A DNA stretch of 64,000 bases. It comes from Pseudisothecium myosuroides (Eukaryota; Streptophyta; Bryopsida; Hypnales; Lembophyllaceae). The translations under genes and the position numbers were made by a program. Under the pieces are notes generated by a model. The model was not told the DNA's origin, searched no databases, and was given only the letters and a program-made list of their open reading frames with translations. Where the stretch lies: contig OX637289.1 in assembly GCA_951799445.1 (NCBI GenBank), positions 29,078,245 through 29,142,244 of the forward strand. The letters are read 5' to 3'. Numbering within the stretch: the first letter of the stretch is position 1; each line of letters starts with the position of its first letter. Positions 37,651 through 49,589 of the stretch are shown piece after piece.

Positions 37651-38516
37651 ATTCACCCGTGACTGGACCTCCGCATTAGGCTCGTTGCACTACAATATAC
37701 TCGACCCATTCGAGCAGTGAGATAAGATACGGTAGTTGGACCAGATGCTCATTGCGTTTTAGAGAGGGTCGAGTGTCGTTGAGCACAGCCGACCAGGAGA
37801 CGGCGTCCAAAATCCGGAAAGTTGAGCCCTGGTCGCTGGAATAGAACATCGTCGTATGCACTTGGGGGCAGCTATGGTGAACCATCGTCGGTATCGCTAA
37901 TCGTTTGCTGCCTGCCTCCCCGCACCCTGGTACGCTTCTTTTACAGTTTGTGCAATTCGATGAGTTACAGTATTTGCGCTGTGGTGGAAGAATTGATTAA
38001 GCATTTCACTTTTTTGGAAAAGGAGGCATTTTTGAAGTTGAGATTGGGGTTTCTGAATGCTCTAGAATGTGGAAACGGGAGTCCAGTTCTGTGATTAGGA
38101 CAAGGATAAGTTTGATCTTTAGGTTTGATTTTGATACATTCTCGTAGAATCTTCATCTTCGGAATTACCAATTCAGCTATACGTTGCTTCTGGTAAGGCT
38201 GTTCTGTTTTGGTATTCCAATTGCAGGGGTAACGACTTGTACGAGGATTGCATTTGTGGCAGTCCATTTCCACATCGCCGACGATCGTGTTAAACGTTGC
38301 GAAGACCGATTTTGCAAGACTGTTTATCGAGACTTGTCTATGCGACTTGAGGTCACGTGGTGTTTTCTACGAATTCAATTTGTAAGGAGATGCTAATTGA
38401 TGGCCGATCAACGCATACTTTACCGAGTTGTCGACCTGAGCTGTGTCTTTTGAGTTTTCTGGAGATACGGAGGACAGCAATTTGAGTCCATCATAGCAAA
38501 AATCGACTGTTAGACA

Positions 38517-41500
38517 ATGGCCGAATCAGGTGTTGAAACAGGGAAGGATGGAACAGTACCAAGAAGCTTGTAAGTTCCGCACTCAGTTGCAGCACCTTCT
38601 TTCTCTGGAAATTTCTGAATGTATCAATCTTCTGTGATGCTACGCTTGTAAGTGATGGATATGTATCATCTTAACGATTGTTGAATTCTGCGTTTGCTCA
38701 CGGTTTGTTCTACCATGATAATTCTATCTCTAGTGTGTTTCAGGGAAGGGAATGAAGTCCAACGTGCGGTTAGAGCTACAGGAAATCTTTTATTTCCAGT
38801 CAAAGATACCTTTGGAGCGTTTATGTCCTTCTTCAGGCTGCTGCCCCCGGAAAACCTATCTGCCTCGGCTACTCTTGCCGGCTTGACTTTTGCCGTGAAA
38901 GACATGTAGGAGTCTGCACCTCCAACTTCAGATTGTTTTGCTGTGAGATGGTGAAGAGTAGTTGTTTTTGGATGTCATTATGCTTGGAGTACTTATGCGT
39001 GTTTGGCAGATTTGATGTGGAGGGACTTGTTACTGGCTTCGGCTCCCCGGATTGGGCAAGAACGCATGAACCTGCCAAACGAACTGCACCAGTAGTTCAA
39101 GCTTTGCTGAATGCAGGTGCTACATGCATCGGGAAAGTCTACATGGATGAGATGGCATACAGGTAAAACTCAAGGATTATGAAGACACTGCTTGTCTTTT
39201 GCATTGGGATAATCAGCTACCGTAAGTCTAGCCAGCTAGCAAACTATTCGACTGTCGGTATACACTTGTTGGTCACATAGACTTTGAAAGTTTTTATTAG
39301 CTGTGAAGGTGACATGATCCCAGACTTGGCGTTCTATGGTGATTCATGGGGACGAAAAATCATATACTTAGGCATCTAAGCAAAGAAGCCGTGGAGTTGT
39401 GCACCAATTTCATAACCGTGTTACCATCTTCTTGTTTGGTTCTTCCATCTTCTCATTTAGTGTGGTTTGTTTTCATTCTATTCGAAGCATTCTTGGACAG
39501 AACGCACATTATGGAACACCGACGAACCCAGCCGATCATAGCCGGATGCCAGGAGGATCATCGAGTGGATCTGGCGTTGTTGTTGCCGCAAATTTGGTTG
39601 ATTTTTCGCTCGGTGAGTTCTTAGCCGTTTGACACCATGCTATAAGCTAATTGAATTTGACATTATTCGTGCCAATGTTGTAGATGTGCGGAAGGGACCT
39701 TTTTTTTCCGTGTTCAAAGGACCTAGAGTTTTAAGCTGTAAAGACTGCAATTCCTCTTCATCATTTATTCAGGAAAGCCTCTTATGGAATTTTTGGCTTT
39801 CAACAGGGACCGACACTGGTGGAAGTGTCAGGGTTCCAGCCTCCTTTTGTGGCGTTCTTGGATTTCGCCCTTCCCATGGAGGCGTTTCGGCAGTTGGTGT
39901 GACTCCAATGGCACAAAGCTTGGATACCGTTGGTATTGACCTCCTTCCCCTTTTATGATCGTCATTTCAAGTGATATAGCATCGCGAACTTTGATCTGTT
40001 GACAAAAAGTATCATATCGATTAGAGTCCCCGCACTTAACGAGCTCTCACTAAGGTCGACGGCAAAAGCACAGTTAAACGATGTGACTAAAGTTTCATAG
40101 TTTCATCATACTAAAGTGTAAGCGTGCATCCTCTTTCTTGAGATCACTGCGTTGTTGTGGACGCGAAGGTGAACATATGGAACAATTTCTCTAGTATACT
40201 ATTTAACCAATTGAGAATTCTTCTAGTTTCATAGCGATTTCCGCCTCCCACACTATTCCCGTCAGACAATAACTTACCTTCGTAACGTGCAGGTTGGTTT
40301 GCAAGGGACGTTTCAATCCTTTGCAAAGTGGGTCAGGTTCTCCTGCATACTGTAGCTCCACAAGATCCGAGGCCAGGAAAGCGTTTTTTAATTGCTGATG
40401 ATTGCTTCAACATGTCAACCCATGCCAATGATCGGAGACTGGGCATCATTTCTAGGTCGATCACAGCATTATATGGAGGTATATCTTCCTACAGCTTTGT
40501 TATTTGACTTGTTTACTTCGCATTAACTATTGGAAATACGCACCCGGGCTGTGAGATTTTACGACCTAAATTATGTTTTGCTTAATTGTTTATTTCCTGG
40601 TTCAGCGGTTAATGATCTCTCAGTTGTGGTTATGATGCTGACAACGTTTTCGAACCTGAACAGGTCAAGCCTTGCAACATGTGAACATTGGGCAGTATCT
40701 AGCATTAAATGTCTTCTCGTTGAAAGAAATTACAGAGAAGATGGGTGGAAACAATGAACTTGGTACATTGGGGTTACTTGACGATGTCTACACACAACTT
40801 CTAAGGTAATGTGGCTACAGGATCTCAAGCAAACCGATACGGAATGTACTGATTAATAAGTTTCAGGATTCAATTTCAAACATTACTGGTTTATTATGCA
40901 GATGGGAGTTCAAGATGAACTACGAAGAGTGGGTCACTGCCGAAAAGCCCAATCTGGGAGACGAGACGGCCATCCGTGTTAACAGTGCGATGAACACATC
41001 CTCGCAATTGATGACTCTAACTTTGCAAGTGAAGGAAGAGACCAGACATGCCATCAACGAACTTTTGAAGGTAACTCTTTTCGCGCTACTGTAAACTTTG
41101 AAGGAAGTTGTGAGAAGTTATTGAATTTGTGAAGTAGGGCGTTGACGTAGTATTCAGTTTTAGGATCAATGATCTGTAGTGCACTCACGGATGTGTTGTG
41201 GGCTATTAACCAGGACGATGTTATACTCGTAATGCCAACAGTTCCGGGGCCTCCACCGAAACTAAATGCTGAAGGAGAGGCATTTGAGCGATTTAATGCT
41301 AGTGCATTCGCTCTTCTAAGCGTTTCTGGTCTGTCTAGTTGTTGCCAGGTATAGTTCCTGCATTTGGAGTGAAGTAATCCTTTCTGTCTGAATGGTGGGA
41401 TAAAATGCTGATGTCGTTGTCAAGTGCCACAAGTAAACGTTCGTAACTTTGTCTCTACATTAACTGTCTACATGAAGTTTGTTAGAAAATATCTTGCCGA

Positions 41501-41711
41501 ATCCACACTGTCTACTTAGCACGGTCTAATGTGGTTGGGTGGCTTGGTGCAGGTGAGCATTCCAACAGGTCTGATAGACTCTGGGCCCGTGGCAGTCTCT
41601 CTTCTTGCGAAACAGGGATCAGACCACCTACTGCTGCACACTACATCAGCATTATACCCCACCATTCAGACAGAAACTAATGCTGAAAGCATTACAGCAC
41701 ATGGCATCTGA
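38517..41711 (+). CDS. AMI1: Amidase-signature hydrolase, AMI1-like (related to Toc64/OEP64)
   Basis: Predicted 490-residue amidase. In plants AMI1 hydrolyses indole-3-acetamide to auxin. Exons: 38517-38569, 38744-38905, 39010-39162, 39488-39612, 39807-39932, 40293-40478, 40664-40805, 40902-41070, about 41151-41348 and 41553-41711. All junctions keep phase; the acceptor at 41150 is inferred because the better-looking AG at 41163 would break frame. The Ser-cisSer-Lys triad is intact: Lys70 (FAVKDIFDVEG), Ser147 (GGSSSGSG) and Ser171 ([13 protein letters not shown]), with 77 and 24 residues between them as in Arabidopsis AMI1. The C-terminus VSIPTG...LLAKQGSD matches the end of AMI1. No TPR repeats follow, so it is not a full Toc64. 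An in-frame TAG lies two codons before the chosen ATG. The N-terminal 60 residues are divergent. Auxin function is inferred. Confidence 0.86.
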
Positions 41712-41782
41712 TGCGCGCCAGAATGTTCACCAGGGATGTATGGTTCTGGTTAGCTTCATAATAGTCAATAGATACATCAATA

Positions 41783-41996
41783 GCAAATACGGAGTAAAAT
41801 TTAGGGTTTGAACTACACTAGAAATCTCTGTTATGGGTTACATTATAAATGCTAGCATGGTGTGATTGTGAATACGACAGGATGCTTCTGCAAATACGGA
41901 GTAAAATTTAGGGTTTGAACTACACTAGAAATCTCTGTTATGGGTTACATTATAAATGCTAGCATGGTGTGATTGTGAATATGACAGGATGCTTCT
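41783..41996. repeat. 107-bp tandem duplication after the AMI1-like gene
   Basis: Two adjacent 107-bp copies differing at one base, starting 71 bases after the stop codon, so probably in the 3' untranslated region. Confidence 0.95.
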
Positions 41997-43007
41997 AAAT
42001 TGGATGACATCTTGTATCAATGCATACTAAATTTGTGCCTTTAAATGGACTGTGGGGTAAGATCCACCGGTATTCTAGGGGTTCAAATTTTATGAATTAC
42101 ATCTTGTAAATATATACAAAAACTCAGCTTTATCCTATATTTGACTTTGTGATTGATTGATTTACTGTTTATGGGATACATTTGACATGCAAGGGTGAGA
42201 AACAAGAACGTGGAGGGCTCTTCAATGATAGATGTGAAATTATAGCGTGTCATTTTTAGCATGCAATGGTTGAGATGCTATAATCATCTAGAAAAATTAT
42301 GTGCCATTCAAAGATTAGTCATTTCAATTATTTCTACAACAAGGTAAATAAATTGAGAATTGAGTTCAAGATTTGAAATTTGTCATTAATTAATTCTTTA
42401 ATTCTCTTTTCTTCAATTTTATACGTTTTATAATTATCATATAAACCTTATTTTCAATATATTAATCATTGTAAAATTATGAGTGTATTGTATTGTTGTC
42501 ATCAATGCAATTTTATTAGGTAGTTTTTAATGCACACCTGTTGCAACAATTAATGTGAATGATTGTGTATTTGAATTGATTATCATGTGGAAAAATTTAG
42601 AATTGTAACAATGGTTCTAAGATAGTAGAATCCTATTACTATGTCTTAGTAAGAAGATGAGAAGTAATCAATCTTGCTTCTTTATTTAACAATTTAAAGA
42701 TATTGATGCACTTAAGCACTTTCTTTAAATGAATGAAAAAATTTGAATTTGTTTAAATATAAGTCAAATAGGTATTATTGAATCTATCTTTTATAGGTTT
42801 TATTGAATCGGTCCAACTTTTTGGCCTCAAGGCCTTTACGTACGGGAGAATTGCCCTTCATTATAATCTAACTCTAATGAGTAGTTGAAGAAGACCTTCA
42901 ACCCAAAATTTTGTGCAAATTTGCCCGGCTTCTAGGTGTAAAAGGCCAGGGTGAACTAATCCCCTTGCTTGGCCTCGAGGGAAAACCCTGAAATTTTTTA
43001 TTTGTAA

Positions 43008-43120
43008 GGCATGATAGATTGCAAATTCTGAATTCATATTTGCAATCAGAGGCCCCAAACTAGCTAGGAGAGGTCTCAAACATATCCTAGAGACGGCTCA
43101 AAATAGGGGTCTTTTTTTTT
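43008..43120. repeat. Dispersed direct repeat, copy 2
   Basis: Diverged copy of 37535-37650 in the same orientation, lying between the AMI1-like gene and the glycosyltransferase gene. Confidence 0.75.
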
Positions 43121-43325
43121 CACATGCAGCCTTGGAATGATTTGGAAGTCCGAGCAAGGGGCCAATTCACCCCGACCGTGTAAAGCGGCCCTAAGTCTAA
43201 TATAACTGGTTGTTGACTTTTCAATGCTAATGTGGCACCATCCCATTGGCAACCCGTCACCATTGCCACTACAAATTGCAACTCATAACCTTCTTTCCTT
43301 TCAACTTGCTTCCTACACCCTGGAA

Positions 43326-43627
43326 TCATGAAGATCAAAGGTTCTAATTGAAAAATGTACAACCAGTTATGTATTAGATAACCTATTCGCCACTAGCAGC
43401 TGCCTCATCGGTTATCTAATACATAACGTTGTAAGTCAATTGTAGATACAATTAATCTAATTAGGACCAACTTTCGCCTCGCGAAGGAAAGGTCGTCGTC
43501 ACTCGGCTTGCGCCACCCAGCATTGGATTTGCGATGGCTACGTCGCTTGCAGTTCCTCCACTTCGAATAGGTTATCTAATACATAACTGGTTGTACATTT
43601 TTCAATTATAACCTTTGATCTTCATGA
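43326..43627. repeat. Foldback element with 64-bp arms at the 5' end of the glycosyltransferase gene
   Basis: The arms 43326-43389 and 43564-43627 are reverse complements at 63 of 64 positions. The loop includes a GC-rich part and a further partial copy of the right arm (GGTTATCTAATACATAACG at 43410-43428). The right arm ends six bases before the start codon at 43634, so it must form the end of the 5' untranslated region or lie across the promoter. Confidence 0.9.
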
Positions 43628-43633
43628 GGAGCT

Positions 43634-46600
43634 ATGGCGCCCCCGCACGTAATTGTCGTCCCTGGCACTGCATCCGGCCACGCCATCCCGGTCCTGCGAT
43701 TCGCCCGGCGCTTGGCCGCAGCGGGGATCGTCATCACGGTGGTGACCACCGACAAGCACGTCTTGGAGCTCGAGAATACTCTCGGATCGGCCGATTTGAG
43801 TTCCAAGGGGGAGCCGCTACGACTGGTAGGGTTACGGGACAAGAAGTCGCTGGATCTCTCGCACGACGAGTGGAGGCAACTGGTGCGGGGGTCGCGGGAG
43901 GAGACTGAGGTGGTGGTCGCGTTGGTGCAAGCGGTGGTCACAGATGTCGCCTCGCGTCAGTCGCAACAGCTGCGGGGCGTGGCAGCCGCGTCGCACCCGG
44001 TTTGCATCTTGCACGATATGTTCGTCCGGTGGGCGCCTGAAGCGGCGGAGAAGCTGCGGATCCAGAAGCATTTGTTGTATGTGTCGGGCGCTAGCTCTCT
44101 CTCGGTCGATTTGCAGGTATGAATCTACAGCACCCGAATTAGGGTTTCGGATTGATCGTGTGCACCATGGTATCGTTTATTTTATGGTTCTGCAGCTATT
44201 TCCCTCCCGCTCGATTTGCATGTACCACTTATACTTCTTTACAATGACCTTCTCTAAACAGACGTTAGAATATTATTGACTGCAATACATAGTCAAACGA
44301 CATTAAGTTGAGACCCTAGGTGGTAACTGGGAAGATTAAAGAAGTTTGGAGCTTATGATATAATCCCCTTGCCACTCAAATTCGGGTTCTGTTTTCCAAT
44401 CAGAGTTTTGGATTGCGCACATTGAACTCACTCCCATGGTCTGGTTTCCATTATTAGAATGAATTTTAATTTTGTGGTTCTTGTTTCCATTTTCAAAGGA
44501 TTTCAACGTTTAAAGTTTTTATTATTTTGACAGCATATTAAGGAGTCATGAATTGTTGAACTAGCAGATCCCAATCACAAGTCTCGACTACCCTTGAACC
44601 ATGAGTATTCTATCCATGATGAAGCAATTTTGATTGTGATAGAACCTAAGGCAATCTCATCTTTGCAATGCTAAGCGATTAAAGTGTTGCAAATAAAGTA
44701 GTTACCTAAGTATCTCATTTCGTACGAGTCATGTGTTTGGATGTCTTTTGCTTGGTAAACGGGTGATCTTTCAACCCATTGGAAGAGGACCCCGCTCCCT
44801 GCCTTAGAATCTTAACTCCATTTGTCACTCAAGGTAGGGTTTTGGTTTCCAATTTCAGTTTTTTGGATTGCTCGTGTCATTGATGAGCCAAATTTGGTGT
44901 GAGATGATGATTGCAGTCCCCGCAGCTGCTTCAAGAGGGTCTTGTTCCTATCACTAAAGAAACTCGCGACCTGGTTATATCAGGTGTCCCGGGTCTCCCA
45001 CCCTTTCCGGCTTTGGATCTTCCCTCTCCGTACCTCAATGCCGATATGCTGGGGTGGATGCGGAAATGCCATGTGACGTATCGACGCGCAGACGTGATTT
45101 TGGTCAATTCTTTTTATGATGTCGAGAAGCCGGTGCTTGATGCTTTGCGCTGCGAAGTCGTTGGAGCTCCAAACGATGTGCAGGTCAGGTTAGACTTTCC
45201 TTCTGCACTCATGTTTTCTGGTTGTGCATAGTTGGCTGGTGCAGGATTAGTATTCTAGAATTGACGATTAGTTTGTACTAGGTGCTCATGATTTGCAGGT
45301 TTGTTGCCAAGTTTCTCATAACTCTATTCTTATTTCTCTGAAGTAATAGCTCCCCTGTAGGGTTTTCAAATGTGATTCTGAAAATTACCTTCTTCCTCGT
45401 CTTAGCTCTGACACCTCTAAGACATGTTATAAGGTTTCTTTTTTCGAACCTGATGCTTTGAAGATCCCCATCTTGGCTTTAAGGTGTTCTTTAAAGACAT
45501 TCATAATTGCAAACCCTACCGAGCGAAGCGAGTAGGTTTTGTGATGCTACGCTGTGCAAGCTATCCCACTTAGTTTCTAACCAATAAACTATGGAAAAGG
45601 GGTCCCTGGGGGTTGATCTCAAATGTTGACTTTCTTTTTATAAATACACCAGAGTATTCTGTACTACTGCGGATAGGAATTTGTCACCTTCCATACCTAG
45701 GTCTGCACGGCGAGTCCTCCGTGCTACTCTTGTCCAGAATTTACTAATGGCGGTGTACGCAACACTAAACAGGCAACGCAAATTCTCGAGATTGGGCCTT
45801 TGCTTCCGGAATCTTATGTGAATGAAAGCATGGTACAAGAACAAGTGGAGGAGAGGGATCCATGCATCCTCTGGCTGGAAAAGCAGGCTCCTAATTCAGT
45901 TTTATACATTTCCTTCGGGAGTTTTGCTACTCACAGCACTCCACAGCTGCTGGAACTGGCACTGGGATTGGAAGCCAGCGGCTGCTCTTTCCTGTGGCTT
46001 GTGCGACCTCCGGATGCGCCCGGGATCTCTGCTGCCTCCGGATCGCCAGAGTCTGTCACAGAGTTCCTGCCACCCGGATTCGAGGAGCGTGTGAATGTGA
46101 GAGGCTTGTGCTACTCCGGGTGGGCACCCCAGCCGCGCATCCTCAAGCATCGAGCCGTTGCGGGATTCCTGAGCCACTGCGGATGGAACTCCACCCTGGA
46201 GGCTGTTTGCGCTGGTGTCCCTGTGCTTGCATGGCCCATCGGCGCCGAGCAGCATCTCAACCGCAGGTAACGTGCAATCGTTGTGTTAGTAGATCTTGTC
46301 ATGAGTTCTGCTGGTGAATGTGTAAGTGCAGCCCCGCTGGTGTTCTATTTCTATATCTGGAAACCATGATCAGTACAATAACTTGTTATTATTGTACGTA
46401 GTTCATAAGTCACCGGAATTAGAATGTCTTTTACCAGAAATTTACCAAGTTTCTGAACATCGAGCACTTGTAAGGAAACCAGGCGCTTGCTGCATGTATA
46501 TCTAGAAATTCTAGCTAAAGAAAGGTTGATACCTCGTTTCTGGTTTGGAATGCCCTAAGCTTTTGAAGGCAAGCCCACGTAAATCTGATTTGCAGACCAT

Positions 46601-47342
46601 GTCTGTAAAATAGGGTAAATATAAATAGTGTATGTATGATTTGTTTGTTCCAAAAGTAACTTGAAGTCTGTCGAGCGAGTTTGAAGATGAAATTCACAGT
46701 TAGATTGCAAGATATGCCTATCTTTGAAATGTAAGTCAGCTCAATAGCCTATCTTTGAAATAGAGTATCATGGCAATGACAGACCAGTACCTTGCAAACA
46801 ATGTGAAAACGATTTTAAAAAAAAGAAACTGGCACACATTGAAACAATTTTATTTCAAAGGCGAGGAAGAAAAATTGCAATACAACCCCGGGAGGTACGA
46901 AAACGATGTTTGTGTTTCTCCAATTACCAGAATCAGACTTAACCGTAGACTGTCTGGCAGTCTCTCCAAAGCCTATGCTGTCCTGGCATGAGTCTTAGAT
47001 TTTAAGGTCCGACTATCATCCATGAGTTGAGGCCTGAGTCCATCGTGGCCATTCAGATTATTGGTGGACGTGGTGAAAGTGGCGATGGACTTGAAGGGAA
47101 GTCCCTATACGAAGGAAGATCTGGAACGTGATGTGAGGCCGAAACTGTTCGTCTCCAAAGAGGAGATTGAGCTGAAGGTCAGGAGCCTGATGCTAGGTCC
47201 CGAAGGCCAATTTGTTCGGAATAACATGCAGACTTTGAGGGCTAAATCTCGTGATGCAGTAGCGCCGGAGGGGTCGTCTTGGCGAAGTTTTTATACTTAC
47301 GTGCGTCTTCTGTCTGACATGCAGGTTTCCCAGGAGCAGTGA
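43634..47342 (+). CDS. UDP-glycosyltransferase (family 1, PSPG box)
   Basis: Predicted 509-residue cytosolic enzyme that moves sugar from a UDP-sugar to a small acceptor. Exons 43634-44116, 44917-45183, 45773-46266 and 47057-47342 join in phase. The acceptor-binding N-terminal half carries the catalytic His16 (PGTASGHAIP) and its likely partner Asp128 (CILHDMFVRW). The PSPG donor-binding box fills residues 367-410, exactly 44 residues, starting WAPQ, containing HCGWNS and ending EQ. The final Gln and the Trp of GWNS usually go with UDP-glucose preference. The last exon starts RLLVDVVKVAMDLKG, typical of the C-terminal helices. Three introns is more than most flowering-plant UGTs have. The acceptor substrate cannot be predicted. 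The 5' end abuts a foldback repeat whose right arm stops six bases before the ATG. Confidence 0.9.
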
Positions 47343-47671
47343 TTTTTTTTTTTCATTTTGGTGAAGTAGCCAGCTATTTCTTCAATAGTCATGTGATATT
47401 TGGGTGATTCTTGGTGATATCTATATGAACTTGGTAAAATTTGGCTATTGCTTTTAAAATTCAGCAGGAATTTGTAAAAAAAAACTTAAGTTTCTCTTAC
47501 AAAAATAGCCTGTTTGTTTTCTCTGTAGCAAAGTGGCGAAGATTTGTGCAAAAATGATACTGCCCAGGAGTAGACGGCTACCTGTGCCTGATTCATTCTC
47601 AGGAAGTGAATTTCAGTTTTTAGGCCGCCGCATCGTTACAAGGGTAAAGCACTGGCGGCTACACACTAGTA

Positions 47672-47853
47672 CAGTAGAACCTCTCTAAGTTGATCGGTCC
47701 CGGACCGGATTGGTTTATAGAGGTTTATTGACTTAGAGAGGGTCATTTTTAGTCACAGCCTTTCTTATGTGGCCCAGTCCGGGACCGGTCTGACATGATT
47801 AGTTTACAGAGGTTTATCAACTTAGAGAGGATCAACTTAGAGAGGTTCTACTG
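47672..47853. mobile_element. Emigrant-like (pogo-type) MITE, 182 bp
   Basis: It has perfect 24-bp terminal inverted repeats starting CAGTAGAACCTCTCTAAG, flanked by TA at 47670-47671 and 47854-47855. The terminus resembles the CAGTAAAACCTCTATAAA ends of plant Emigrant/pogo MITEs. It lies 330 bp after the glycosyltransferase stop. Confidence 0.85.
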
Positions 47854-48620
47854 TATTTGCACAATGTGTAAGGTAGAATATATGTGTTGTGAGTAGACAA
47901 CTAGACATAGAAGGAACTCTGGTACAGTACTACAGTTTAGATGAAATTCATTCATCCATATGCTCACTCATTTGTCGTCGCCCTGGCCAGAGTTGACTTC
48001 AAGTTCACGCCTCCCTGAGTTCGTGCTGCTTGTTCCTTGTATTATTGTTGTTGTTTTAAATAAACTTGCGGTGAGCTCCGGAGCGCAAATGGCCGTGCAT
48101 CTGTTACGTACTCCGTAGTATTTTCTGTATCCAAGAGTGTTTATGTTAAGTCTGATCACTTACGGTCGTTGTTCTGGACCAATTGTAAGGACTTGTCCAC
48201 AATACAGGCGTTTCTCCCCACAGTTTTGATTTTGAAACAATGGTACTATCTAGATGTCCAATTTCAAGCGATGCTTCAATCATATTGGCCCGTCCAGCTA
48301 CCATATCATTGTCCACCTCGACAACCAGCTAAATTGAGACTGAAGTCATTGATACTGAAGTCGAACAATTACGGATAACGACACGAATTTGTAGGATAGG
48401 AGCTGCGAACACCAGTGTCGCGACATATGCGCATTTTCAAAATAATGTCCGTACGTGAACGAAGTCCAAAATATAACATGACCAAACGGCCAATTTGTAC
48501 TTCATGTAATCAACAATGCACAACCACTGTCTGGATTTTAGTATTTTACTAATGACAATTATGGTTACAAAAAAATCATAGTAACTGAATCTCCAGACAT
48601 CACTGAAATGGGTGCCCCAT

Positions 48621-49508
48621 CTACTTGCCGAAAGGAGCCTGCAGCTTGTTCACTACATGGGTGTCCACCTTAAAAGCGGCAGTGTGGACATTGTCAGGAA
48701 TGCCGGAGCCGAAGAGGGTCGCGGGCAACGACACGGTGCCGGGGTTGGAGCTGCTGAAGCTTGCGAACACTATCACGGGCTTCTTGCCGAGATTGATCTG
48801 GTAGTGCACCAGCCCCTTGGGGAACACGAACAAATCACCGGGATACAACACCTTGGTGTAGAACTTGTTGGTGGTGTCCACCAGACCCACCGTCAAAATA
48901 CCCTCCATCACGTATAGTAGCTGCAGGAAATATCCATGGAATTAGCAGATTAGAGCGGAGTTTTTTTATTTTATATGACAAACTTTGGTGCAATTCGAAG
49001 CCACCTCATCTACAGGTTTGTTTGAAAACTGTACGCAGTGGGTATATGGTCTTAGACACATTTTTCAAAGAGGAGATTCAATATGAGCAGGGCATGAATG
49101 TACCAAATTTAAAATGTGTAGCTGTCTAGTTAAAGGAAAAATCGCCAGAGTATCAGAGTTCTGCCGATTTTGTAGAAGTTTGACAGATTGGCTTACCTCA
49201 GTGCCGCGAGGGTGAGTGTGCGGCGGGTTGATGCCGCCGGGAAGGTACTTGATCTGGGCGTTCGACACACCCAGTCCCGTGAGCACCGGGAACGTATCGG
49301 ACGTGATACGCTTGACGCCGATCTTGGCTGGGGCCACGATGGCCGGTGTGCCGCGGAACACCTTGGACGTGAAGTAGTCGCCCGTGAGCTTGGCCTTCAC
49401 TGTGCCCGGCGGCACGAAGAAGTCCGTTGTCAGCTCCGGGTCTGACGCTTGCGCTGCCAGCACTAGCGCCATGGTCATCACCACCGCGAGCGCTACTCGA
49501 GTTGCCAT
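48621..49508 (-). CDS. Germin-like protein (secreted cupin)
   Basis: Predicted 203-residue extracellular cupin; family members are manganese proteins of the cell wall with oxalate oxidase, superoxide dismutase or other activities. Exons 49508-49197 and 48920-48621 join in phase 0, and the intron falls directly after the Glu of the first germin box. Residues 1-21 form a signal peptide (MATRVALAVVMTMALVLAAQA). Metal ligands are visible: His97, His99 and Glu104 in HTHPRGTE, and His143 in GDLFVFPKGLVHYQ. The C-terminus has the usual helical tail. It lacks the two conserved Cys that form the N-terminal disulfide of most flowering-plant germins; there is no Cys in the mature region. A CACGTG box lies at 49527-49532, about 20 bases before the ATG. 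Enzymatic activity cannot be decided from sequence. Confidence 0.9.
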
Positions 49509-49526
49509 AGATCTTCAAATACTTAC

Positions 49527-49532
49527 CACGTG
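49527..49532. promoter_or_regulatory. CACGTG (G-box) upstream of the germin-like gene
   Basis: Perfect palindromic bZIP/bHLH-type motif about 20 bases before the start codon. Being so close, it may lie in the transcribed leader; function is not shown. Confidence 0.3.
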
Positions 49533-49589
49533 CGCTTCACACTGCGCAAACAGTGAGAACTTCGCTTCAGTATCGTCTTGGTTATCTCC

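Noticed and set aside
38517..41711. Toc64/OEP64 chloroplast import receptor
   Set aside because: The amidase part is similar, but no transmembrane N-terminus or C-terminal TPR repeats are seen, the stop follows the amidase domain, and the nucleophile serine is kept, so AMI1-like fits better.
37535..43120. Long terminal repeats of a retrotransposon around the amidase gene
   Set aside because: The repeats are about 115 bp, diverged, without TG...CA ends or primer-binding site, and the enclosed gene is an intron-rich host gene.
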